From contig NZ_CP097484.1 in assembly GCF_023546765.1 (NCBI RefSeq), forward strand, positions 561,501-625,500: 64,000 nt of DNA, given 5' to 3'. The notes beneath the pieces are model-generated. The model made no database searches and was not told the origin of the DNA. It saw only the letters and a program-made list of their open reading frames with translations. The translations under genes were made by a program, and so were the position numbers. This document shows, in pieces, positions 28,247 to 36,076 of the stretch (positions are counted from its first letter, which is position 1; each line of letters opens with the position of its first letter). This stretch comes from Methylobacterium tardum (GTDB lineage Bacteria > Pseudomonadota > Alphaproteobacteria > Rhizobiales > Beijerinckiaceae).

Positions 28247-29600
28247 GACGCGCCTCCATCTTGGCGCGCATGAACCGGTCGAGCTCGGCGGCCAGCTCCG
28301 CGTCGATGATCTCGACGTTCAGCTCGAAGTTGAGCCGGAAGCTGCGCATGTCCCAGTTGGCGCTGCCGACGAAGCACCAGATGTCGTCGACCACCATCGC
28401 CTTCGAGTGATCGAACGGCGGCTCGTCGAGCCAGACCCGCACACCGGCCCGGAGCAGCGGGTCGAGATGGGCCCGGGTCGCCCAGTCGATGAACGGGTGA
28501 TCGCTGACCCGCGGGATGATGATGTCGACGGTGATCCCGCGGGTCGCGGCCTGCGCCAGGGCGCCGGTCACCAGCTCGTCGGGCAGGAAGTACGGCGTCA
28601 CGAACCGGACCGTCTTGCGGGCGCAGGCCAGCGCCTGGAGGATGACCTGCTCGATCTTCTCCACGTCGGCATCCGGGCCCGACGTGACCGCGCGGGCGAC
28701 GCTTGAGCCGGCCGGCTCCAGATCGGCGAACCAGGGCTCGGCATCGAGGTTCTCGCCGGCCACGAAGGCCCAGTCGGCCGCGAAGGCCACGGCGAGCTGC
28801 TCGGCGACGGGGCCGGTCAGCCGGAAATGGGTGTCGCGGATCGGGTGCTCGGGCTTCAGGGCGACGCGGTTCGGGTGCGAGATGTTGAGGCCGCCTGTGA
28901 AGGCGACGCGCCCGTCGACGATCAGCAGCTTCTTGTGCGAGCGCAGGTTGAGGAACGGCATCCGCCAGGGCAGGGCAGAGTGCATGAACAGGGCCGCCGG
29001 AACCCCGGCGGCGGTCAGGCGGTGGTAGGCGGGCGCCCGGAAATAGCCGCCCCCGATGCCGTCGATGATGACCCGGACGCTCACGCCCCGCGCCTTGGCC
29101 TCCACCAGCGCGTCGCAGAACTCGCCCCCCGTCGCATCGTCCCGGAAGATGTAGCTCGACAGGGCGATGCTCGCCCGCGCTTCCCGGATGGCGGCCAGCA
29201 TGACGGGATAGGCCGCGTCGCCGTTGCGGAACATCTGGACGGCGTTGCCCGCGAAGGCCGGGAGGCCGGTGATCCGCCGGATCGCGCGGTCCAGAGGCCA
29301 GAGCGTCTCTGGCACGACCGCGTCGTCGGTATCGGGCAGGTTCGTCGCGTCGGAGGGCTTGGTCCGGAGCCGCCGGGCGCGGCGCGAGACGCGGTTGATG
29401 CCGAAGGTCAGGTACAGGGCGGTGCCGAAGATCGGCGACAGCCAAGCGAGCCCGATCCATCCGACCGCCACGCTCACCCGCCGCTTGCGCAGCAGGGCGT
29501 GCAGGGTCACGCCGATCGCGAGCGCGAAGCCGATGAGCGCCTCCACGTCCGACCGCAGCAGGGCGGTCGACTGGACCCATCGAGTGAGCGCGTTGTCCAA
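28164..29600 (-). CDS. Cardiolipin synthase (phospholipase D superfamily)
   Basis: A ~478-residue membrane enzyme joining two phosphatidylglycerols into cardiolipin. Two N-terminal helices (LIGFALAIGVTLHALL and VGWIGLAWLSPIFGTALYLTFG) are followed by two PLD domains with HKD motifs: RSHKKLLIVDGRVAFTGG and FDHSKAMVVDDIWCFVGSANWD. The C-terminus RDAGVRLLLPYL fits the family. No ATG lies upstream of the first helix; TTG at 29600 is taken, GTG at 29546 is an equally reasonable start. The last 83 bp overlap the convergent EEP gene. Confidence 0.92.
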   Translation of the reverse strand: MDNALTRWVQSTALLRSDVEALIGFALAIGVTLHALLRKRRVSVAVGWIGLAWLSPIFGTALYLTFGINRVSRRARRLRTKPSDATNLPDTDDAVVPETLWPLDRAIRRITGLPAFAGNAVQMFRNGDAAYPVMLAAIREARASIALSSYIFRDDATGGEFCDALVEAKARGVSVRVIIDGIGGGYFRAPAYHRLTAAGVPAALFMHSALPWRMPFLNLRSHKKLLIVDGRVAFTGGLNISHPNRVALKPEHPIRDTHFRLTGPVAEQLAVAFAADWAFVAGENLDAEPWFADLEPAGSSVARAVTSGPDADVEKIEQVILQALACARKTVRFVTPYFLPDELVTGALAQAATRGITVDIIIPRVSDHPFIDWATRAHLDPLLRAGVRVWLDEPPFDHSKAMVVDDIWCFVGSANWDMRSFRLNFELNVEIIDAELAAELDRFMRAKMEARLSREDLAARVLPIRLRDAGVRLLLPYL

Positions 29601-29665
29601 GGTATCGGCATCCGGTTCGCGTGAAGTGGCGCCGGATATACCCGAAGGATGCGCGGCGGCGCGGA

Positions 29666-29986
29666 TTAATCGGCCGGCTTGGCCGGGGAGGCAATGGGTG
29701 ACGCGACGGGCCCGACCACCGGCCGCTCGCAGCGATAGGGCCCGCTCCCGTCGAGGGCCGCGTACAGCACGCGGCCGCCGGATTCGATGCAGCGCGCCTT
29801 CGCCTCCGCGTAGGGCCGGTGGAAGCTCCAGATGGTGATCATCGGCCCCATCGTGGCGAAGCAGATGCCGCCGAACACCAGGGCCGCCGCCCAGGTGGCG
29901 CCGTTCCGATCGGGGCGCTGCGGCCGAGGGGGCGGCATCGCGCCGTAGAAAGCGAGCGTCAGACCGAACAGGTCGATGGTGCTCAT
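29666..29986 (-). CDS. Single-pass membrane protein of unknown function
   Basis: A 106-residue protein. A short hydrophobic N-terminus (IDLFGLTLAFYGAM) precedes a proline/arginine-rich linker, then a clear membrane helix (WAAALVFGGICFATMGPMITIW) and a C-terminal domain with two cysteines (KARCIESGG, YRCERPV) that could form a disulfide if periplasmic. The codon usage matches neighbours. No family recognised. It lies 65 bp upstream of cardiolipin synthase on the same strand and may share its transcript. Confidence 0.65.
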   Translation of the reverse strand: MSTIDLFGLTLAFYGAMPPPRPQRPDRNGATWAAALVFGGICFATMGPMITIWSFHRPYAEAKARCIESGGRVLYAALDGSGPYRCERPVVGPVASPIASPAKPAD

Positions 29987-30107
29987 CAGCCGTTCCGCAT
30001 TGGGGCGCCGAACCCGGCAGGATCGGGCGTATCCTCAATCCTAGGGCAGGACGGCGCCATAACCTACGCGAACCAGCCTGCGTCGTATCGCGTCAGGCCG
30101 CGGGGAC

Positions 30108-30926
30108 CTATGGCTCCCAGCGCGGCGGCCGCTTGCCCAGGAAGGCGTCGATGCCCTCGTGGGCGTCGGCCATCATCATGTTCCGGGTCATGATTTCGGC
30201 GGCGTAGCCGTAGGCCTCCTCCAGGCCCATCTCGATCTGGCGGCCGAACGCCTCCTTGCCGATCGCCAGGACGCGCCGCGCCTTGCCGGCGATCCGGGTC
30301 GCGAGGGCGCCGACCGCCGCGTCGAGATCCGCCTGCGGCACGACGCGGTTGACGAGGCCGATCCGCAGGGCCTCGGCGGCGTCGATCGGCTCGCCGACCA
30401 GAAGCATCTCCAGGGCGGCCTTGCGCGACACGGCCCGCGACAGGGCCACCATCGGGGTCGAGCAGAACAGCCCGATCTGCACGCCGGGCGTCGCGAAGCG
30501 GGCCTCCTCGGCACAGACGGCGAGGTCGCAGGTCGCCACGAGCTGGCAGCCGGCGGCGGTGGCGATGCCGTGGACCCGGGCGATCACCGGCTGCGGCAGG
30601 CGCGTGAGGCTCAGCATCAGCCGGGCGCAGCTGCGGAACACCGCCTCGGTCGCCTCCCGCGAGGGATCGGCGCGCATCTCCTTGAGATCGTGGCCGGCGC
30701 AGAAGGCGGGGCCGGCCCCCTGGAGGACCACGACGCGAATCCCGGGATCCGCACGGATCGCGTCGAGCTGCTCCTGGAGCGCGCCCATCAGGGCCATCGA
30801 CAGAGCGTTGCGGGCCTGGGGCCGGTTCAGGGTCAGCGTCGCGATCCCGTCGGCGTCCTCGCGCAGCAGGATCGGTTCGTCCGAGCCAGCCGAGGCGGGC
30901 GGGACCGTGGACAGGGCTGCGGTCAT
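30108..30926 (-). CDS. Enoyl-CoA hydratase/isomerase family protein (ECHDC3-like)
   Basis: A 272-residue crotonase-fold protein. CoA and oxyanion-hole motifs FCAGHDLKEM and HGIATAAGCQLVATCDLAV are present. The block FATPGVQIGLFCSTPMVALSR is typical of the ECHDC3 subgroup, where the two catalytic glutamates of true enoyl-CoA hydratases are not both kept; no E is seen at the usual position in the GLFCSTP segment, so hydratase activity is doubtful. The ATG at MTAALSTV follows AGGGCGT. It is monocistronic here; the acyl-CoA-synthetase-like fragment 1 kb away is separated by other genes. Confidence 0.88.
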   Translation of the reverse strand: MTAALSTVPPASAGSDEPILLREDADGIATLTLNRPQARNALSMALMGALQEQLDAIRADPGIRVVVLQGAGPAFCAGHDLKEMRADPSREATEAVFRSCARLMLSLTRLPQPVIARVHGIATAAGCQLVATCDLAVCAEEARFATPGVQIGLFCSTPMVALSRAVSRKAALEMLLVGEPIDAAEALRIGLVNRVVPQADLDAAVGALATRIAGKARRVLAIGKEAFGRQIEMGLEEAYGYAAEIMTRNMMMADAHEGIDAFLGKRPPRWEP

Positions 30927-31126
30927 GAGGGCGTCTCCCGATGCCGGCCGCCCTGGCGTGTGCGGCCGATCCTGTGGCCGGAGGATTAGCACGCGGGCCG
31001 AGCCCCAGCGATGCCGCCGTGCCGGACGGACTGCCTCAAGGAAGGTGAAACCGCTCGTCTGGCAAGCTCACCCGGCCGATCCACGCGGACGATCGCACGT
31101 GGCGGCTGCGATCGGGGATCCGAGCC

Positions 31127-31282
31127 ATGATGGTGCTGCCGTTCGTCGGTTTCGCGGGAAGCCTGGTCGCCGTGCTCGGCGGCCGGCGCGGCGTCGCAAT
31201 GGGCCTGTGGCTGGTGTCGCTGGTCGGCACGCTCGTGCTGTTCGGCGCCCATGCCACCTCGACCCTGCAGCTCGATTTCTGA
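31127..31282 (+). CDS. DUF5993-type small membrane protein
   Basis: A 51-residue protein with two hydrophobic helices (VLPFVGFAGSLVAVLGG and GLWLVSLVGTLVLFGA) and the short tail HATSTLQLDF. This pattern (MMVLPF..., L-W-L in the second helix, HAT..L.LDF end) matches the DUF5993 family, members of which are very often encoded directly in front of dsbB. The gap to dsbB is 12 bp, so the two are co-transcribed. Function unknown; a partner of DsbB is a reasonable inference from the persistent pairing. ATG at 31127 is followed by a second ATG. Confidence 0.8.
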   Translation: MMVLPFVGFAGSLVAVLGGRRGVAMGLWLVSLVGTLVLFGAHATSTLQLDF

Positions 31283-31294
31283 GGGGATCGCGCG

Positions 31295-31870
31295 ATGACC
31301 GCCCGTCAGGCCCGGACCCTCAACGCCCTCGCGCTGCTCGGCTGCTGCGCCGTGCTCATCGAAGCCTTCTGGTATCAGGTCGCCCTCGGAGAATTGCCCT
31401 GTCCGCTCTGCCTGCTGCAGCGGGCCGCGTTCGCGGCGGCGGGCGTCGGCTTCGCGCTCAACCTGCGCTTCGGTCCGCGGCCGTCGCATTACGGGATCGC
31501 GATCCTCAGCGCCGTCGCGGGTGCCGTCGTGGCGGGGCGGCAGGTCGCCCTGCACGTCGTCCCCGGCACCGGCGGCTTCGGCTCGACGCTGCTCGGGCTG
31601 CATTTCTACACGCTCGCGCTCATCGCCTTCGTCGCCCTGATCGTCGGCGTGGGCGTGCTGCTCCTGGGCGACCGGGTCCTCCGGGCAGAGCTCCGGGAGG
31701 ACAACGGCAGGGCCGGCCGATTCGGCGCGGCGTGCCTGCTGCTGTTCCTCGGCGTCGTCCTCGCCAATGCCGTGTCGACGGCCGCGGAATGCGGCACCGG
31801 CCTCTGCCCGGATGACCCCACGCGTTACGAGGCGCTGGACGACTGGCTGGGGCGCGCCGGCCCGCGCTGA
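31295..31870 (+). CDS. dsbB: Disulfide bond formation protein DsbB
   Basis: A 191-residue inner-membrane quinone reductase that reoxidises periplasmic DsbA. Four helices are visible. The first redox pair is in LPCPLCLLQR (CPLC). The second cysteine pair, normally in the second periplasmic loop, appears as C-G-T-G-L-C near the C-terminus (AAECGTGLCPDDP), an arrangement seen in the DsbB/DsbI subfamily of Alphaproteobacteria. It follows the DUF5993 protein in an operon. The final ~15 residues are hydrophilic. Confidence 0.93.
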   Translation: MTARQARTLNALALLGCCAVLIEAFWYQVALGELPCPLCLLQRAAFAAAGVGFALNLRFGPRPSHYGIAILSAVAGAVVAGRQVALHVVPGTGGFGSTLLGLHFYTLALIAFVALIVGVGVLLLGDRVLRAELREDNGRAGRFGAACLLLFLGVVLANAVSTAAECGTGLCPDDPTRYEALDDWLGRAGPR

Positions 31871-31897
31871 CGGCGCGGGACGGAGGTCGCCTCGCGC

Positions 31898-32365
31898 CTA
31901 CGCCAGCTCGGCCAGCGCCAGATCGAGGCTCGCGAAATCGGCGCCCGGCCCGTTCCACCAGACCGGCGGATAGGCGGACAGCCGGCCCATCAGGCCGGCA
32001 TAGGCCTGCGCGAGCGCCGTATCGACGATCACCAGGGCGGCGCTCGACAGCGACAGGCTGTCGGTCAGCGTATCGCCGAGACGGGTCCCGTCCAGGCAAA
32101 CGACCCGCAGGCCGATGCGGGTGAGACCGAGGCGCATGGCCTCCGCCTGCCCGAGATCCTGCACCAGAAGCGCGACGGTGTCGCCGGCGCGGAGGCCCTC
32201 GCCGATGGCCCAGCGCGCGACCCGGTGCGGGCAGACCAGGGCTGCGGCCCCGGCGCCGCGCCGGTCGGCGGCTCCGGGCCCGGCCGTGCCGGTCCGGAAG
32301 ACGCGGGCCGGGTCCTGGGGCGCCGGGACCGGAAGTGATGCGGCAGAGGAGTTGACGCCGTACAT
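31898..32365 (-). CDS. Isolated N-terminal fragment of an acyl-CoA synthetase (FATP type)
   Basis: A 155-residue protein that resembles only the first ~130 residues of long-chain/very-long-chain acyl-CoA synthetases: HRVARWAIGEGLRAGDTVALL, GLTRIGLRVVCLDGTRLGDTL and SSAALVIVDTALAQAYAG line up with the AMP-binding N-domain. The ATP/AMP signature (YTSGTTGLPK) and the whole C-terminal domain are absent, and dsbB occupies the place where they would be encoded. It is either a remnant or a repurposed regulatory domain. The N-terminal ~40 residues are Pro/Ala-rich. Codon use looks like normal coding sequence, arguing against recent decay. Confidence 0.6.
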   Translation of the reverse strand: MYGVNSSAASLPVPAPQDPARVFRTGTAGPGAADRRGAGAAALVCPHRVARWAIGEGLRAGDTVALLVQDLGQAEAMRLGLTRIGLRVVCLDGTRLGDTLTDSLSLSSAALVIVDTALAQAYAGLMGRLSAYPPVWWNGPGADFASLDLALAELA

Positions 32366-32639
32366 GCGATGCAGACCGCCTGGATCTGGATAGATCGTGA
32401 CGTCTGGCGTGACGCGGGCAGGTTAACACTCTCTCTCACCGCGCGGCCCAGCCGGAACACGGGTGCATTTTCGGCCGCTCCACGGCCCTGGACTGCACCT
32501 ATGGCCAACAGGTCATGAAAATCGGGCCGTCGTTTGCAGGCAAATTCGGTCGCATTGGCGAATGGCCGGCATGGTCCTATGTCCCGCCCGCCCGAGGCGA
32601 CCCGCCAGAGTTCGCCCGTCTTCGAGGAAACGGCTCCGC

Positions 32640-33044
32640 ATGCGCCACATCGCCCTTCCCGCTGCCCTGATGCTCGCCGCCGTCCCGGCTCAGGCGCAGA
32701 TCCGCAACGCGCCGGGCCCGCGCGCCCTGGAATTCGCCGCCTACATCTTCGCCGCCTCGAATGTCTGCGGCTACCGGATCGGCAGCGACCAGTTCGAGGC
32801 GCTGCTGGCGAAGCAGAACGTGCAGATCGCCGATGTCCAGCCGCGGGGTCCGTTCGGCAACCGCGTGCAGACCATGTTCACGCTGATGTCGAACCAGATG
32901 GTGCAGAACCGCGATCAGGCCTGCATTGCGGTGGCCGGCGAGTACGGCCCCGAGGGCACCATCGCCAAGAACGTGCTGCTGCCGGCCGGCCAGGATTCGA
33001 GCGCTCCGGCGACCAAGCCGGCGGAGACCGCCAAGCCCCAATGA
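32640..33044 (+). CDS. Secreted small protein of unknown function
   Basis: A 134-residue protein with a signal peptide (HIALPAALMLAAVPAQAQ, cleavage after AQA). The mature part has two cysteines (NVCGYRIG, DQACIAVAGEYG) that could pair in the periplasm, and a helical-looking core (FEALLAKQNVQIADVQP, VQTMFTLMSNQMVQNRDQAC). The last ~20 residues are Pro/Ala/Lys-rich. I recognise it only as the kind of conserved hypothetical periplasmic protein common in Methylobacterium. It is convergent with ung. Confidence 0.7.
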   Translation: MRHIALPAALMLAAVPAQAQIRNAPGPRALEFAAYIFAASNVCGYRIGSDQFEALLAKQNVQIADVQPRGPFGNRVQTMFTLMSNQMVQNRDQACIAVAGEYGPEGTIAKNVLLPAGQDSSAPATKPAETAKPQ

Positions 33045-33057
33045 GCGCCGGCGGCGC

Positions 33058-33747
33058 TCAGCCGAGGCGCCAGTCGATCGGAGAGCCGCCGTGCTCGGAA
33101 AGCCAGCGGTTGGCCCGCCCGAACGGGTCCGAGCCGGGGAAATCCCGCGCGCGATTGAGCGGTGAGGGATGCCCGCTCTCGAAAACGCCGTGGCGGCGCG
33201 GATCAATCAGCGCCGCCCGGGCGCGGGCCTGGGCGCCCCAGAGCAGAAAGACCGAGGGCTCGGGACGCGCCGAGATTGCGGCGACCGCCTCGTCGGTCAG
33301 CGCCGCCCAGCCGTAACGGAGATGCGCCCCGGCCTTGCCGGCCTCGACGGTGAGCGCACTGTTGAGGAGCAGGACGCCCTGCCGCGCCCAGGGCGTCAGG
33401 TCGCCGCCCGCGGAACGGTCCGAGCCGGCCTCCGCCAGGATCACCTTCAGCGAGGCGGGCAGGCGGCCCGAGCCCACGAACGAGAAGGCCAGGCCGTTGG
33501 CGTCGCCGGGGGTCGGGTAGGGGTCCTGTCCGAGAATCACCGCGCGCACCGCCGGCAGCGGCGTCTCGGTCAGGGCGCGGAAGATCCGGTCCGGCGCCGG
33601 GAGCACGCGGGCGCCCGCGGCGATACGGGCATCGACGCGCGCCGCCACGGCGTCAGCCCGCCCCCCGGCGAAGAACGGCAGCGCCAGCCAGGGCGAGCCG
33701 GAGGCGCGGAAGGCGGCGAGGGCGTCGGCGACGGGCGTGTCGGTCAT
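33058..33747 (-). CDS. ung: Uracil-DNA glycosylase (family 1)
   Basis: A 229-residue family-1 UDG that removes uracil from DNA. Seen motifs: catalytic water-activating loop VILGQDPYPTPGDANGLAFS, the 4-Pro region SLKVILAEAGSD, LLLNSALTVEAGKAGAHL, and the Leu-intercalation loop ESGHPSPLNRARDF with the catalytic histidine. Length and order fit Ung. The ATG at MTDTPVADAL follows family length; upstream in-frame sequence is basic and unlikely to be translated. It is divergent from hemH with a ~280-bp gap in which I see no additional gene. Confidence 0.95.
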   Translation of the reverse strand: MTDTPVADALAAFRASGSPWLALPFFAGGRADAVAARVDARIAAGARVLPAPDRIFRALTETPLPAVRAVILGQDPYPTPGDANGLAFSFVGSGRLPASLKVILAEAGSDRSAGGDLTPWARQGVLLLNSALTVEAGKAGAHLRYGWAALTDEAVAAISARPEPSVFLLWGAQARARAALIDPRRHGVFESGHPSPLNRARDFPGSDPFGRANRWLSEHGGSPIDWRLG

Positions 33748-34028
33748 GGGGTCTCGCGGTGGACGGCGCGGTCGGGATCGGCGGCGGCCGCCCTCCGCCA
33801 CCGGGGTGGCGGTTGCGGCTGGCGGCGACAAAGGGTTAGGGACAGAGGTCGAGCGCGCGGCGCCTCACGGTGCGGCATGTCGCGTCCGGTCTTCGCCGGG
33901 CGGCATCGCACCCTACATGGAGCGCACCCGACAGGGGCAAGCCTCCGGTCCAGGCCCAAGCGCACGCGCCGGCCCCCGGATATCCGAAGCCAGAGGAAGG
34001 ACACGGCGCGCGGCGCCGGAACGATGCC

Positions 34029-35112
34029 ATGAACGAACGCGTCGAACCCGCCGCGCTGGCGAATGGCCGGCCCCTGACGACCCTCAAGCCCGCGGCGGAC
34101 GGCCTGCCGGCCGACCACCCGAAGGTGGCCTGGGGCCGTGTCGGCGTCCTGCTGATGAACCTCGGCACGCCGGAGGGCACGACCTACTGGCCCATGCGCC
34201 GGTACCTCAAGGAATTCCTGTCGGACCGGCGGGTGATCGAGGTGCCGCGGCTGATCTGGTGGCCGCTGCTCAACCTCGTCATCCTGACCAAGCGTCCCAA
34301 GCCGAAGGGGCGCGACTATGCCAGCGTCTGGAACAACGTCCTGAACGAGGGCCCGCTCAAGACCATCACCCGCGGCCAGAGCGAGCGCCTGCAGGCCGCC
34401 ATGGGCGATTCCGTCGTGGTCGATTGGGCGATGCGCTACGGCAAGCCCGAGGTCGCCGGTCGGATCCAGGCCCTGCTCGATCAGGGCTGCGACCGCATTC
34501 TGCTGGTGCCGCTCTATCCGCAATACGCCGCCGCCACCTCGGCGACCGCCTGCGATCAGGCGTTCCGCGCCCTGATGGACATGCGCTGGCAGCCGACGGT
34601 GCGGGTGTCGCCGCCCTACCACGACGATCCGGTCTACATCGCCGCCATGGCCGATTCGATCCGCGAGGGCACTGGCCAAGCTCGATTTCGAGCCGGAGGT
34701 GATCCTCACCTCGTTCCACGGGGTGCCGCGGAGCTACCTGCTCAAGGGCGATCCCTACCACTGCCAGTGCCACAAGACCGGCCGGCTGATCCGGGAGAAG
34801 CTCGGCCTGACGCCGGACAAGATGCGGGTGACCTTCCAGTCGCGCTTCGGCAACGAGGAATGGCTGAAGCCCTACACCGACGAGACGGTGATGGAGCTGG
34901 CGAAATCCGGCGTGAAGCGCATGGCGATCGTCGCCCCGGGCTTCACGGCGGATTGCCTGGAGACGCTGGAGGAGCTCGATGGCGAGAACCGCCACTATTT
35001 CGAGGAGAATGGCGGCGAGAAGTTCGCCTACATCCCGTGCCTGAACGACAGCGACCTCGGCATGAAGGTCATCGAGCACGTGGTGCGCCGCGAGCTTCAG
35101 GGCTGGGTTTGA
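34029..35112 (+). pseudogene. hemH: Ferrochelatase, interrupted by a +1 frameshift
   Basis: Ferrochelatase inserts ferrous iron into protoporphyrin IX, the last step of haem synthesis. The first ~215 residues read normally (VGVLLMNLGTPEGTTYW, LLVPLYPQYAAATSATACDQ, VSPPYHDDPVYI). After ADSIRE the frame is lost; the homologous continuation ALAKLDFEPEVILTSFHGVP (with the catalytic His) through PYHCQCHKTGRLIREKLGL to the end at 35112 is in the next frame. One extra G at 34667-34669 (GGG, expected GG) explains it. If real, haem synthesis would need another enzyme; a sequencing error is more likely. The start at MNERVEPAA is chosen by family and position. Confidence 0.92.
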
Positions 35113-35204
35113 CGATCGGCCGGCAACGCCGCTTGCGGGCCGGCCAAGCCCCCTATTATTTTCCTAAGCCGGACGGGTCCGTCGATCCGGCGCGGGAGGA
35201 TCAC

Positions 35205-35363
35205 ATGGCGTTCTTCATCGGCATCGCGTGCCCGTGGCTGCTGATCGCGGTGCTCGACAGGATTGCCGAAGGGCGCCGCGGCGACGAGCTCGCCGCGCTC
35301 GGGGTGACGCCGCAGGCCGCGCCGGAACGGTCGAGCTATCTGGTCCCCGATCGGCCGTACTGA
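35205..35363 (+). CDS. Small predicted membrane protein
   Basis: A 52-residue protein with a GGAGG six bases before the ATG. The first half is a single membrane helix (FFIGIACPWLLIAVLDRI); the rest is short and hydrophilic (DELAALGVTPQ..., ending PDRPY). It lies 93 bp after hemH in the same direction. I do not recognise the family. The strong ribosome site and the clean N-terminal helix are the support; it is below the size normally called. Confidence 0.6.
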   Translation: MAFFIGIACPWLLIAVLDRIAEGRRGDELAALGVTPQAAPERSSYLVPDRPY

Positions 35364-35489
35364 CAAGGTCGACCGAGTCTCCGGACCCGCGATGTAGGCC
35401 GAGAAGAGCGGCACAAAGCTGCGCTTCTTAATGGTCGGATGCGCTGGGCTTCGGTTATCTTGGACGAATCCGCCCATCAGGAGGACGCG

Positions 35490-35747
35490 ATGATTCGTGC
35501 CGAGCTCGGGGATCAGCTTGAGGCCTTCGTGATGCGGCTGGTCGAGACCGGCCGATACACTTCGGAGAGCGAGGTTCTACGGGAAGGTGTTCGCTTGATC
35601 CGCGACCGGGAAGCGAGCCTTGCCGCTTTGGATCGATCGATCACGATCGCCCTCGATCAGGCTCAGGCCGGGCAGACCAAGTCGGCCGAAGAGGTCTTCG
35701 ACCGGCTGGAGAGCAAGTATCGTTCGCTTGGCGCCGGGACAGAATGA
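35490..35747 (+). CDS. parD: ParD-type antitoxin
   Basis: An 85-residue antitoxin. The N-terminal part (ELGDQLEAFVMRLVETGRYTSESEVLREGVRLI) is the ParD/CopG ribbon-helix-helix that binds its own promoter; the C-terminal part (DRSITIALDQAQAG.TKSAEEVFDRLESKY) would wrap the toxin. GGAGG five bases before the ATG gives a very strong start. The toxin ATG overlaps its stop (ATGA). The pair is a type II toxin-antitoxin system of ParDE class. Confidence 0.9.
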   Translation: MIRAELGDQLEAFVMRLVETGRYTSESEVLREGVRLIRDREASLAALDRSITIALDQAQAGQTKSAEEVFDRLESKYRSLGAGTE

Positions 35748-36040
35748 TCGTCCGTTTCACGGACGCGGCGGAACACGATCTGGAAGCGCTCGGCGACTAC
35801 ATCGCGCAGGACAATCCGAAGCGCGCACTTAGTTTCGTGCGGGAACTGCGCGAGGCCTGCTTGGCGCTGGCTAATTTCCCCGAACGCTTTCCGCTTGTTC
35901 CCCGCTACGAGGACCGCGGCGTTCGACGGCGTGTGCAGGGCGACTACCTGATCTTCTATAGGGTTGAGACCAATTACGTCGTCATCCTGCACATCCTGCG
36001 TGGCACAGTGGATCATGCCACACGCCTTTTCCCATCCTGA
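35744..36040 (+). CDS. parE: ParE-type toxin
   Basis: A 98-residue RelE/ParE-superfamily toxin. Motifs: IVRFTDAAEHDLEALGDYIAQDNPKRALSFVREL, FPLVPRYEDRGVRRRVQGDYLIFYRVE and the terminal VVILHILRG. ParE members inhibit DNA gyrase. It is translationally coupled to parD by a four-base overlap. The codon usage is a little less GC-biased than that of neighbours (codons such as TTC/ATC mixed with GAT, AGT), in line with toxin-antitoxin modules being mobile. Confidence 0.92.
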   Translation: MIVRFTDAAEHDLEALGDYIAQDNPKRALSFVRELREACLALANFPERFPLVPRYEDRGVRRRVQGDYLIFYRVETNYVVILHILRGTVDHATRLFPS

Positions 36041-36076
36041 CCGGACTGTCCGGCTCGACCGTCAATCGCGCTCGGA

